This document shows, piece by piece, positions 1-8,453 of a stretch of DNA of 64,000 nt; position 1 is the first letter of the stretch, and each line of letters opens with the position of its first letter. The position numbers were made by a program, and so were the translations under genes. A model generated the notes under the pieces. It had not been told where the DNA came from and searched no databases. It saw only the letters and a program-made list of their open reading frames with translations. Location of the stretch: positions 1 through 64,000 of the forward strand of contig CAXXKC010000001.1 of the NCBI GenBank assembly GCA_963674835.2. Reading direction: 5' to 3'. The stretch comes from G963674835 sp963674835 (lineage in GTDB: Bacteria > Planctomycetota > Planctomycetia > Pirellulales > Thermoguttaceae).

Positions 1-313
1 CCCTGGGGTTAATCATGTCGCCGCTTTACTCTCCCCATGGCTCATTCTGGCTTGTCTTCTTCTTTCGGCTCCTCAAGCGTAACGGTCGATTTCTTAAGAG
101 CGTGTGCCTTCTCACTCGGAGGAGCAGGGAGAGGTGAAAACACGCCGGAACGTGTTCCCTCTGCAACCCACGTTCGTATATCTCTCGTTGAGGCTCGAAT
201 CTACAAGATAAACCCATAGATCGAATTTCTCTCCTTTGTCCTCAGGTCTCCCTACGTGAATTCGGGTTTGCCATTTCTCACCAAAAGGCACGATCGCAGC
301 CCCCTGTGCCCAG
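1..313. other. Left-edge stretch without a recognisable gene
   Basis: Only short frames without a convincing start, ribosome binding site or family resemblance are present here. It is the downstream side of the minus-strand gene that ends at 314. I see no clear terminator or RNA gene. Confidence 0.5.
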
Positions 314-907
314 TTACTGGCCCGGCGACGGGTGCGGATTCAGCAGCACCCACATGTACCAACCGTCCGGAATCCGGCCCTTGATAGTACCTGCAATTTC
401 CGAGTCTGACTTCACTGTGCTCCCGTCCGCTGGTGTGTCGATCTCAACCTCAGGTGAAGGAGGTATTGGCGGCGGAGGAGGTCTGCTTACGACTACTCCA
501 AGGTCAGCCGAACGCTCCAAACCGCTGTCGCTCGTTGCCATTATCTGGATCGGGTAGGGGCCGGCATCAACATCGCCACCTACGGTAATCGTGGCAGTCG
601 AGAGATACTTCAGACTCGGCTTTCCATTGATTGGACTCAAGGTGACCACAACGCCGTTGGGTTGCCCCGATGCTTTCAAGGTAACCTGTCGTTCAAAACC
701 GTGAAGGCCGTGTACCGTTATTTGTGCGGCCGTGTTCCCACCTGCTGGTACAACCACGTTGTTAGGATTGAGCGATACCACGAAATCAGGTGGTTGAGGT
801 GGGTTGGGGCATAGCCACGCCAAAAGGGCTACAACGGCTGCGGCTGCTGCTACGGCTGCCGGCACGACCACACGTGTAATGCGCCAAACCTTCGCTTTCT
901 CGATCAT
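314..907 (-). CDS. Membrane-anchored protein with Ig-like/pre-peptidase-like beta region, function unknown
   Basis: I do not recognise a named family. The 197-residue product has a short basic N-terminus, one hydrophobic helix at about residues 12-33 (VVVPAAVAAAAAVVALLAWL), then a beta-rich region with alternating hydrophobic residues and N-G turns. A proline linker (PPPPPIPPSP, about residues 140-150) leads to a short C-terminal segment ending in GWYMWVLLNPHPSPGQ. This suggests an N-terminal anchor holding a small beta-sandwich outside the membrane. The start is the ATG at 907 because GGAGGA lies 8 bases upstream; an in-frame upstream ATG at 997 has no such site. No operon partner is close, since the next minus-strand gene ends at 1354. 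The function is unknown. Confidence 0.6.
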   Translation of the reverse strand: MIEKAKVWRITRVVVPAAVAAAAAVVALLAWLCPNPPQPPDFVVSLNPNNVVVPAGGNTAAQITVHGLHGFERQVTLKASGQPNGVVVTLSPINGKPSLKYLSTATITVGGDVDAGPYPIQIMATSDSGLERSADLGVVVSRPPPPPIPPSPEVEIDTPADGSTVKSDSEIAGTIKGRIPDGWYMWVLLNPHPSPGQ

Positions 908-1353
908 TGTGTTGTTCCTCCAGCAGAGACTGCCCGTGTTTCGAGGAAGAAGAGAACCGGAATCGGATCCAGGATGCACCGAGACCTGCATACCCATTCA
1001 TCGTTGGATCGGCCGCCCCAACAATCGGGTGGTCCCAGGTCTGGCGTATTTTTGACCACCCGGCAGCATATACGATGGACAAGCGGGCTACAACCCCCCT
1101 GAACGACCGTGTGCGAGGAATTCGCGGCCAGTGCATCGCCGCTCCTTTGGCAACCCCGTCACGCTTTCTCGTCGGCGTTTATGGGCTGGTCCTCGGCACA
1201 GTGATCTTCTGATGCGGTTGATCCCGACGGCCTTCGCCCCGGAAGCGAAACGGCGTCGCGGACGGTTGTTCGCGACGCCGTTGGGTTGTCTGCGGGGACT
1301 GGCCCGATCTTCGCGGCAAAGCCTGCGAAAACGGGGCGGTCCGCCTCAGCGGC
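908..1353. other. Intergenic stretch, promoter side of the 314-907 gene and 3' side of the HEAT gene
   Basis: No gene is supported here. The stretch holds the hairpin annotated separately at 1249-1282; the remainder shows only short out-of-frame readings. Confidence 0.5.
1249..1282 (-). terminator. Perfect 12-bp hairpin, probable terminator of the HEAT-repeat gene
   Basis: AACGGCGTCGCG and CGCGACGCCGTT form a perfect 12-bp stem around a 10-base loop, about 70 bases after the minus-strand stop at 1354. There is no long T run, so it may be a weak or Rho-assisted terminator or simply a protective 3' hairpin. Confidence 0.55.
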
Positions 1354-3465
1354 TTACTTCGGCATGGGGAGAATGATCGTGGCATTCTCCGCAAACGTGG
1401 CCTCACCGGCCTTGTCGTTGATGCGGTACTGGATCTTCAACTGCTTGACGACTCCCGGCACTGGATCGCCGCCGAAGCTCTCGTTGTAGCTGGCCGACGG
1501 GAGCACGATCAGGGTAAGACTGCCTGCCGACTTGCGGACCGCCTCGGTGACGTCTTTCTGCTTCGTGTCGGCGCCGTACTCCGCCTTGAGGATCTCGATT
1601 TTCACCGGCTCCTGGCCTGCCTGAGCCAACAGTTGGCCAACGTCGGCCGAGCCGCCGATCTTCTGGGCGATTGCCAGTGCCGACGCCTTGGCGTCGTCGG
1701 CCAACGCCGGAACCTTGGACACGGCCACCGCAAGCCGCAGCGAATCGACGCTTGGGTACCGCTGGAGCACTTCCAGCACGAGCTTCTTCTCGTCGTTGCG
1801 CTGGGCTGCCTCGAGGGCCTGTTGGCACATCCGGACCCGCTCGGCCGCGGGCACGTCGAACTGCCGCACGATGCGGATGAATCCGCGGAGGGCACGAATC
1901 TTGTACTTGGCATCGATGTCGCTCGTGGCCAGATCCAGCAGCACCGGAGCCGCATCGACCGTCATCCATGTGCCCAGCAACCGGCTGGCCGCGTCCTGAA
2001 GCTCTGGATCACCCTGCTTCGCCGCGGCGCCGATCGCCTGGAGCGCTGCGGTACCTTGCATCGACCCCAGCGTTTTCAACAGCGTCACCTTCTCTGACTG
2101 TGCGGCTTTGGGCATCGCGGCAACCAGCTTGTCGGCGCACGCGTCGCGGTCGGGCATGCGCACACACGCGGTCACCAGCGCCTTCTCGGCCGGCTGGCGA
2201 TCTTCGGGGTGTTTGGGGGCCACGACGCGCTGGATCAGGACCGAAACGTCGTCCAGCCCCGCCGTTTGGCCCAGCGCCGTCAATGCCGCGGCGCGAATCC
2301 CGGCATCGGGGTCGTCGGCCGCCTCGAGCAGGACCGGCACCACTGCAATGCGGCGCTCTCCCACCACAGAGATCAACACCTTGCGAGCGGCTCCCTTCGA
2401 TTCCTTCAAGCGGGCCGCGAGTGCCTTATCGACGCCGTCGCCGGGCAGCTTCTCCAAGGCCTCGCGGGCCGCCTGGGCAACGGCCTCGTTTGGCCTGGCA
2501 GCGGCTTCCAGCAGAACCGGGATGCAGGAGACATCGCCCAACTGTTTCACCGCGCCGATGGCGGCAACGCGCACGGAATCCGGACCTCCGGCGACGGCCT
2601 TCAGCATGGCCGGCAGCACTTCCACATCACCCCGGTCGGCCAGCGCCAGGATCACCAGGGACTGGCGATCGGCAGGCAGCTCGCCCAGCTTGGCGACGAG
2701 TGCTTCGGCCACGCCCTTGCCCGTCAGTTCACGGGCCGTGGTCAAGCCAAGCCAGAACATCGTCTTGTCGGTCGACTGGAGTTGCTCCATCAGGAGCGGA
2801 ACTCCGTCGGCTTGCCGGGCCACGATCGCGCCCCGCGTGGCCTCGACGATGCGCGGTTTGGGTACCTCGGCTTGGCGAACGCGGTCATACAGTGCGGCGG
2901 CCTCGTCCCGCTTGCCGGCCGCCAGGAGCTGCTCGGCACAATGGATGCACCCTTCGGCCACGCCGGAGCGCACGTCCTTCGGCGCGTCGGCCAGGGCCGC
3001 CTCGAGGATGCCCGCAGCCTTCGGTGTTCCGATACGCCCTAGTGCCGCTGCCGCCGCCGAGGCCACGCCCGCGTCTGCGCCCTTCATCTGCTGGGCCAAG
3101 GCGTCGACGGCTTCGGCATCACGGCGAACGGCCAGGGAATTGATCACCCCGATCAGAAGCCGGCCGTTGACCTTTCCCATCGCGTCGCGAAGCGCCTTGT
3201 CGGCAGCCGCACCGGGGATGGCTTCCAAGGCGATCCTCGCCCAGGAGTTCAGTTCGGGATCTTCCAGGAGCGGCGCCAGCGCCGGCACCGCATCCTCATT
3301 GCCGAAAACGGCCAGCTGCTTGCAGGTGATGGCCTTCTCCGCTTTGGGCGCATCCGATCGGAGCACAGCGGCCAGAGCGGCACTGTCCTGGGTGTCGGCA
3401 GCGCGAGCCTGCACGCCGACCGCCAACAGAACTGTGACGATGAGACAGTATGGAGTAATACGCAT
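1354..3465 (-). CDS. Secreted HEAT-repeat protein
   Basis: The 703-residue protein begins with a signal peptide (cleavage probably after ARA, near residue 22). Tandem HEAT/PBS-lyase-like repeats fill about residues 30-600, seen as recurrent pieces such as AALGRIGTPKAAGILEAAL, AAIGAVKQLGDVSCIPVLL and AALTALGQTAG. The last ~85 residues switch to beta structure with a YGAD...DVTEAV...GGDPVPG..K.L.I.Y pattern, a short domain I have seen at the ends of planctomycete proteins and in DUF3395-like regions; that link is tentative. HEAT solenoids are scaffolds for protein or ligand binding, so an extracytoplasmic binding role is inferred and no catalytic residues are seen. It lies 71 bases downstream of the Gfo/Idh/MocA gene on the same strand. 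Confidence 0.85.
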   Translation of the reverse strand: MRITPYCLIVTVLLAVGVQARAADTQDSAALAAVLRSDAPKAEKAITCKQLAVFGNEDAVPALAPLLEDPELNSWARIALEAIPGAAADKALRDAMGKVNGRLLIGVINSLAVRRDAEAVDALAQQMKGADAGVASAAAAALGRIGTPKAAGILEAALADAPKDVRSGVAEGCIHCAEQLLAAGKRDEAAALYDRVRQAEVPKPRIVEATRGAIVARQADGVPLLMEQLQSTDKTMFWLGLTTARELTGKGVAEALVAKLGELPADRQSLVILALADRGDVEVLPAMLKAVAGGPDSVRVAAIGAVKQLGDVSCIPVLLEAAARPNEAVAQAAREALEKLPGDGVDKALAARLKESKGAARKVLISVVGERRIAVVPVLLEAADDPDAGIRAAALTALGQTAGLDDVSVLIQRVVAPKHPEDRQPAEKALVTACVRMPDRDACADKLVAAMPKAAQSEKVTLLKTLGSMQGTAALQAIGAAAKQGDPELQDAASRLLGTWMTVDAAPVLLDLATSDIDAKYKIRALRGFIRIVRQFDVPAAERVRMCQQALEAAQRNDEKKLVLEVLQRYPSVDSLRLAVAVSKVPALADDAKASALAIAQKIGGSADVGQLLAQAGQEPVKIEILKAEYGADTKQKDVTEAVRKSAGSLTLIVLPSASYNESFGGDPVPGVVKQLKIQYRINDKAGEATFAENATIILPMPK

Positions 3466-3536
3466 GGTTGTTGGTCCTTAGGTAATATGGAATCCCGTCT
3501 TTCAGAGGGCAGGACTGGGCTTCTCGCGACACGAAC

Positions 3537-4826
3537 TCATGAAAGCCTCAACGGTTCGCGCAGGGCTTCCGACCGCAGCCGGTTCGCCTGTTCGTCGTTG
3601 AGGAATTCGTTCTTGACCGGATCGTACTGCACCTTTCGGTTTAGAAAGACCGCAATATTGGCTGCATGGCAGGCGATGTGCGCATAGCAGGCGACATCGG
3701 CACTGCCGCGCGGTTTGGCTCGCGTCTTCACGCAGTCGAGGAAGTCGCGAACGTGGAAGGTGGCCGGGTAGCCGCCGATTTCGGCCACTTTGCGGCCGGC
3801 CAGCAGCTCGGGCGAACTCAGTACGAGCTTGCCGCTGTCGCCCGCCTCGACCCAGCCGTCGTCGCCCTCGAATCGCACTGGGCAGGACCCCAAGGGAAGC
3901 CAGCCGTCTTCGCGAAGGATCAACTCGACGCCGTTGGCATACTTGGCGACGAGGTGGCCATCCTTCGGCGGGTTGTACTCGACCGGAGCCGTGTGATCGG
4001 CGCCCACCGCCCACTGGCAGAGATCGACGCAATGGGAGCCCCATTCGAGCACGCCACCGCCGACCAATCCTCCGCCTTTCTCGAAGTTGAACCCATCCAA
4101 CAGCTTCTTGTTGAACGGCCGCCACGCCGCCGGCCCGAGATACGTGTCCCAGTCTACCTCCTCCTTGGGCGGCTCGGGCTCCGGGGGAAGCCAACCGCTG
4201 CTCACCGTGCGCATGCCGGCCGGATGGGCGTAGACCCTTCGCAGCTTGCCGAGCCTGCCGGTTCGAGCCAGCTCGCAGGCAAAGGCGAAGTGCGGCAGAT
4301 TTCTTCGCTGGGTCCCCGCCTGAAAGACCCGCGCGGTGCGCTGCATCGTCTCGGCCAACAGCAAGCTCTGCGAGATGTTCTTCGTGCACGGCTTCTCGCA
4401 GTACATGTCTTTGCCGGCCCGGGCAGTGTATGTGGCCATGGTCGCATGCCAGTTCGGCCCGGTCGCAATCAGCATCGCGTCGATGTCGCCCCGGTCCAAA
4501 ATTTCGCGGAAGTCGCGATATGTGTCGCAATTGTCGTTGCCGTACTGCTTGTCGACGATCGCCTTGACGGCCGTTCGCCGAGCCGCCTTCACGTCGCAGA
4601 CGGCTACGAACTGCACGTCGGGCTGTTGGAGGAAGCAACCCAAGTCGTACGTGCCGCGATTCCCGATGCCGATGCCGCCAACCACGATCCGCTCCGAGGG
4701 AGCTGCCTTTCCTTCGGCCCCAAGAGCAGTCGCCGGAATGAGCCAGGGGAGGGCCATCGCGGCCCCGCCGGCCAGAGAACCCCGCAACATATCGCGCCGC
4801 GTCAGCCTATTACCCGTGGTTGGCAT
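3537..4826 (-). CDS. Gfo/Idh/MocA family oxidoreductase with twin-arginine signal
   Basis: The 429-residue protein starts with a Tat signal (TRRDMLRGSLAGGAAMALPW, then a small-residue cleavage region near ALGA). The NAD(P)-binding Rossmann fold follows, with VGGIGIGNRG and VAVCDVK. The family motif CEKP is present (MYCEKPCTKN, about residue 145), and a Gfo C-terminal alpha/beta domain completes the protein. Known members oxidise or rearrange sugars with bound nicotinamide cofactor; exported Tat-dependent members are very numerous in planctomycetes and their substrates are mostly unknown. The folded cofactor-loaded protein would be exported. A small secreted-peptide frame ends 15 bases upstream and the HEAT-repeat gene follows downstream, so the three may be co-transcribed. 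Confidence 0.9.
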   Translation of the reverse strand: MPTTGNRLTRRDMLRGSLAGGAAMALPWLIPATALGAEGKAAPSERIVVGGIGIGNRGTYDLGCFLQQPDVQFVAVCDVKAARRTAVKAIVDKQYGNDNCDTYRDFREILDRGDIDAMLIATGPNWHATMATYTARAGKDMYCEKPCTKNISQSLLLAETMQRTARVFQAGTQRRNLPHFAFACELARTGRLGKLRRVYAHPAGMRTVSSGWLPPEPEPPKEEVDWDTYLGPAAWRPFNKKLLDGFNFEKGGGLVGGGVLEWGSHCVDLCQWAVGADHTAPVEYNPPKDGHLVAKYANGVELILREDGWLPLGSCPVRFEGDDGWVEAGDSGKLVLSSPELLAGRKVAEIGGYPATFHVRDFLDCVKTRAKPRGSADVACYAHIACHAANIAVFLNRKVQYDPVKNEFLNDEQANRLRSEALREPLRLS

Positions 4827-4841
4827 TGTCTATTCTCCGGA

Positions 4842-5069
4842 TCATGGAATCGTTGGATAGTGTAATGTAGCCGGTTCCTTGTTGCGGTTGCCTCCGGCCG
4901 CTGGCCCCAAAGGTTCAATCGTCGCACGTTCCCCGCAAGGTCTTCTCGCGTGAGTTGCTTCGTGTGGGCTTCTTTTCGCCGCGCTGTTTCGGGCCGCTTT
5001 CTCGGTCGCCTGCGCTGCGGCAGGGAAAATTACCATGACGGCGAGAAGCAGAACCACGAATCGACGCAT
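4842..5069 (-). CDS. Possible small secreted protein upstream of the Gfo/Idh/MocA gene
   Basis: This 75-residue frame starts with a plausible signal peptide (MRRFVVLLLAVMVIFPAAAQ, cleavage after AQA) and continues with a basic, histidine-containing, proline-rich tail. It stops 15 bases before the downstream oxidoreductase start. I see no good ribosome binding site at the ATG at 5069, and an in-frame start at 5132 would destroy the signal peptide. The signal-like N-terminus and tight spacing argue for a gene; short length and lack of any recognised family argue against it. Confidence 0.4.
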   Translation of the reverse strand: MRRFVVLLLAVMVIFPAAAQATEKAARNSAAKRSPHEATHARRPCGERATIEPLGPAAGGNRNKEPATLHYPTIP

Positions 5070-5680
5070 GGCAGCACACTGTGGAAGGAGCCCGGCCGAG
5101 ACTATTCCATAAGGCAGGTGGAATCCATTCACGGTAACCTAGTCGTCACGATTGTGCAACTGCGGAGGTGGAAATGCCCGCCTGCCTGATTCGGCAACGC
5201 TGGTTCCCCGTGGACAGAGCAAATTCCTGGAATTCAGCGACAGGGCGAGCCGCTCCACACCGACACAGTCTATTTTAGCCGGCTCGACGGACGAACCGCA
5301 ATGCGATTCAACGCCAGACGGCTCCAGGTGCGAGTAGGACGGGTCTGAAGCAGAATGTTCCGGCAAACGAGGGGACGATGTCGGGCTTATTGATGCCTTG
5401 GAAATACAGGCCTCAATAGAATGGGCGTTTCGGCTGGCATGGTGCTTTTGTCGGGGATTCGAGCACTTCCAAGGAGCGGTCGGGGCGGCCGTATTCGCCC
5501 ACAACCTTGTGGTACTAGCCGAGGGAGGCGTGACCTGAGCGAATTGCTATGCGGAACTCGATGCCATCGGAAGACAACGGCGGGAGCCCCAGCGCCGAAC
5601 GTGCGTCGGAAACGTCTCTCGCCATCAAAGCAACTCAGCAGAACATCGTCAGAGCGCTGCGAGCGACCGTCAATCGGCAA
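5070..5680. other. Intergenic stretch left of the insertion sequence
   Basis: About 600 bases with several overlapping open frames on both strands but no convincing one. If the insertion sequence is removed, a minus-strand frame reads through the junction (FWNGDFALPIDGRS...), so a gene could have been interrupted here, but I recognise no family in it. Confidence 0.4.
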
Positions 5681-5690
5681 CGCAAAGTCC
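5681..5690. repeat. Left copy of 10-bp target-site duplication
   Basis: CGCAAAGTCC stands directly outside the left inverted repeat and recurs exactly at 6949-6958 outside the right one. Confidence 0.9.
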
Positions 5691-6948
5691 CAGGGCGATT
5701 GCACCATAAGTCACTGTCCGAAGAGCACTTGTTCGAGATAGGAATCATCCCAACCGGCGGCGAGCCGTTTGTTCTTCACGCCGACCTTCAACGTGTGGTT
5801 GTTCTTCAGTAGGCTCAAGGCTGTACGGCGGAGGATGCTGAAGTTGGCGTCGGCGTGTCCGCGGCGGAGTCGGGATTGGTCTTCCTGGAACGTCACATCG
5901 AGTTGCCAATGCAGACGATTCTCGATCGACCAGTGGCTGCGGACCGCCTCGGCAAATCGCCGCGCCGAGAGCTTCTTGCTCAGGATGTAGTAACGCTCTT
6001 CATAGCACACCTTGCCGTCGCGCACGGTGTCGCTGATCGCCATGCCGATGGCGGCCAACTTCGGCCAGCGATTCCGGTCGGGAAGATCCTTGGGAACCTC
6101 GCAGACGAAGTAGACCCGCCGCTCCTGGCGACCGTGCCCTTTCTCGTCGGTTTGATGCCGGCTGACCGCCACGCGGGTAAAGTCTGCGTTCCGCTGGCAG
6201 AGGAAGTGCCACGCGATGCCGTCGTACAAAGTACGTTGGTTCTCCTTGACCGCCAACACGTAATGGGCCTTGGCATCAAGGATCGCTTGGGCAATCTCCG
6301 TCTGACAGCCCATCGCATCGATGGTCACCAGACAACCCGAGATTTCCAGGATTCTCAGCAGTTGCGGGATAGCCGTGATCTCATTGCTTTTCTCGTCCAC
6401 GACCACTTGCCCCAGACTGATCTGATTGGCGGTGGCCCAGGCGCTGACCATATGAATAGCCGACTTGCTGGTCGCAGCGTCGAAGCTGCGGCGGAGAGTC
6501 TTGCCGTCGATGGCCACCACTTGGCCGTCGGTGATTTCATGCAACGCGGTGATCCAACTCAAGAGGCAGGCCTCGAATTCGGCAGGCTTGATCGCGCCCA
6601 GAACGGCATTGAAGCGGTCATGGGATGGAATGCCGCTGCTGAGATCCAGGAACCGTGCCAGCCACTTCCGCTTCTTGCGGCCATACTCGGCGATGGAAAC
6701 GAAATCATCCGCGCCGCAGATCACGGCGCAGATGGCGATCGTGACAATGTTGATCAGCGGGTGCGTAACTTTACGTCGGCGTGGATCGGTGAGTTCTTCA
6801 AAATGCTCCTGAATACGGGCAGAGGCTCGTTTGGGCATGGCAGACTTCCAAGGCGACCACGATCCGTCCGCCAGCACCAACATGGCAGAACCAACGAATC
6901 GCATTGCCCTATTCATACCAGATTGCCCAATATGGCGCAATCGCCCTG
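5691..6948 (-). mobile_element. Complete ISAs1-family insertion sequence, 1258 bp
   Basis: The ends are inverted repeats: CAGGGCGATTGCACCATA at 5691-5708 and the complement of CAGGGCGATTGCGCCATA at 6931-6948 (17 of 18 identical). Exact 10-bp direct repeats flank them, within the 8-10 bp range known for the family. A single intact transposase gene fills the interior. Perfect target duplication and an open transposase frame indicate a recent, possibly still mobile, insertion. Confidence 0.93.
5711..6838 (-). CDS. ISAs1-family DDE transposase
   Basis: The 375-residue protein is the usual length for the family. An N-terminal DDE_Tnp_1-associated region (about residues 5-90, with DPRRRKVTHPLINIV) precedes the RNase H-like catalytic domain. 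The catalytic acids are probably Asp in AIDGKT (near 110), Asp in TIDAMGCQ (near 170) and Glu in HWSIENRLHW (near 307). It would cut and rejoin the element ends in the cytoplasm. I chose the ATG at 6838, inside the element and about 100 bases from its right inverted repeat; the longer frame to 7072 runs through the target duplication into flanking DNA and cannot be the native start. The stop lies 3 bases inside the left inverted repeat. The frame is intact. Confidence 0.95.
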   Translation of the reverse strand: MPKRASARIQEHFEELTDPRRRKVTHPLINIVTIAICAVICGADDFVSIAEYGRKKRKWLARFLDLSSGIPSHDRFNAVLGAIKPAEFEACLLSWITALHEITDGQVVAIDGKTLRRSFDAATSKSAIHMVSAWATANQISLGQVVVDEKSNEITAIPQLLRILEISGCLVTIDAMGCQTEIAQAILDAKAHYVLAVKENQRTLYDGIAWHFLCQRNADFTRVAVSRHQTDEKGHGRQERRVYFVCEVPKDLPDRNRWPKLAAIGMAISDTVRDGKVCYEERYYILSKKLSARRFAEAVRSHWSIENRLHWQLDVTFQEDQSRLRRGHADANFSILRRTALSLLKNNHTLKVGVKNKRLAAGWDDSYLEQVLFGQ

Positions 6949-6958
6949 CGCAAAGTCC
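6949..6958. repeat. Right copy of 10-bp target-site duplication
   Basis: CGCAAAGTCC directly follows the right inverted repeat and matches 5681-5690 exactly. Confidence 0.9.
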
Positions 6959-7116
6959 CCATTCCAAAACACCACGTGAAAGACACCCCTTCCGCGACAG
7001 GAACTCAGTCGTCGACGGTAGCCTCCTGTTCCTGATGCCAGTCTGTGTGGTGGCACACCAGCATAGAACCACGGTACCGTTGACGACGACCTATCGCCAA
7101 GATTCCCGGATGAACC

Positions 7117-8268
7117 CTATTTGTAGAGCCAGGAGATTGGGAACCGTGTGAGTTGGGTGCGGCTTAGGTGGGGCTCTTTGCCGCTTGTGGCGCAGTGGGC
7201 CAGCAGGGCGTGGTCGCCGACGAAGTGCAGGGCACAGTAGCAATACCAGCCGGTAGGGTCGTCCTCCAGGTTCTTGACGTTCTGCCAAGTGCGTCCGTCG
7301 TCTTTGGAAATGGCAACGGTCAGCGGTGTTCGCTTGCCTCGCAGCGCCGCGGGAATGTTTTGGTGATCGTTCCAGATCAATAGGAGATCGCCCGTTGACG
7401 GAATGCGCTCAATCGTCGCCGGCGAACACGGGGAAAAGATGTTCGACGGGCCGGGAATCGTCCACGTGTCGCCGCCGTCGGCCGAATAGCTGACGTACTG
7501 GCAGCCGCTCCTGGTGCGGGCGAACATCATTACGCGACCGTCCTTGAGTTGGACTACGCCCGGCTCTTGCAGGGTGACCCGTTTGCCGTCGGGCGTGTTC
7601 GCCTGATGGGCGTCCTTGCTGGCTCGCCACGACTTGCCACCGTCGTCGGACAAGTAGCACACGAGCGTGCCGTTCATATCGGGCGCGGGCATGTCGGGCT
7701 TGTTGTGCAGGGCGAGGGGCAGAAGCAGGCGGCCGTCGGCGAGTTGCACCGCGCGATCGTTGTTCAGGACGTAGTAGCCGACCTGATCGTCGGGAATGCA
7801 AACGGTGGGCGCGCTCCAGGTCTTGCATTCGTCGGTGGAGATGCGCATGAGCGGCCGGCAATCGGACAGCGAGTTCTTGCGCAAATAGAAGATGGCGATT
7901 CGTCCGTCGGCCAGTCGCAGGAGCGAGACCGACATGATGTTCATTCGCCCCTCGTTGCCGAGGATTTCCGCGTCGTGTTCGGTCCAGGTCTGCCCGCCGT
8001 CGCTGGAATATCGGCCTACGAGAGATGCTGCCGCGTGATCGCCGCCTCCGCCGGTGAAACGCGTGTAGACGAAGAGGATGCGGCCATCCTTGAGTTGGAT
8101 GAAGTCGCCTTCGCTGTTGCGCGGGTTGTTGGGGCCGGGCGAGAGCTGGAGTGGTCGTGCGACGGGTTGCCCGGCGGGGGCGGCGTGACTGGGGGCCGCG
8201 TCGGCGACTACGAGCATCGCCCCGCACAGGCACGCCACCAGGCTCAGGGCCAACGTGCGATGAGTCAT
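7117..8268 (-). CDS. Secreted sialidase-like BNR-repeat hydrolase
   Basis: The 383-residue protein has a signal peptide (LALSLVACLCGAMLVVADA, cleavage around SHAAPA) and a six-bladed sialidase propeller. Asp-box motifs are visible as SSDGGQTW, STDECKTW, LSDDGGKSW, SADGGDTW and SKDDGRTW. Early NPRNSEGDF and RTRSG segments resemble places where the family puts substrate-binding arginines. Members of this exo-alpha-sialidase/GH33-like group remove terminal sialic acids or related sugars outside the cytoplasm; many planctomycete members are uncharacterised. A NanA/DapA-type lyase gene lies 185 bases upstream on the same strand and a further sialidase fusion beyond it, which supports a sialic-acid or nonulosonate role. 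Substrate identity is inferred. Confidence 0.88.
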   Translation of the reverse strand: MTHRTLALSLVACLCGAMLVVADAAPSHAAPAGQPVARPLQLSPGPNNPRNSEGDFIQLKDGRILFVYTRFTGGGGDHAAASLVGRYSSDGGQTWTEHDAEILGNEGRMNIMSVSLLRLADGRIAIFYLRKNSLSDCRPLMRISTDECKTWSAPTVCIPDDQVGYYVLNNDRAVQLADGRLLLPLALHNKPDMPAPDMNGTLVCYLSDDGGKSWRASKDAHQANTPDGKRVTLQEPGVVQLKDGRVMMFARTRSGCQYVSYSADGGDTWTIPGPSNIFSPCSPATIERIPSTGDLLLIWNDHQNIPAALRGKRTPLTVAISKDDGRTWQNVKNLEDDPTGWYCYCALHFVGDHALLAHCATSGKEPHLSRTQLTRFPISWLYK

Positions 8269-8453
8269 GAGATTCTCTCCTGATTTGTTGTATGCAGCGG
8301 CGGACGTTCTCGACGTAGACGGACGGCCTAGCGCCTTGCTGAAGCGGAAGGGGATGGCGGTGAGTGCTGCGTCTTCGGCCGGGCCATCATGGTGCTTTTC
8401 GTCCCGGTTGTCTTTTGGTCATGGATGTGCCGGAGCTTCGCCTGGGTTGCGGC

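Noticed and set aside
1968..3481. Long plus-strand frames of 391 and 457 codons
   Set aside because: They lie opposite the secreted HEAT-repeat gene and are Arg/Pro/Ser-rich, as expected for antisense of a GC-rich gene; no family resemblance.
5387..5707. Gene interrupted by the ISAs1 element (FALPIDGRSQRSDDVLL frame)
   Set aside because: The frame reads through the reconstructed empty site, but I recognise no family and codon use does not stand out, so I list it only as a possibility.
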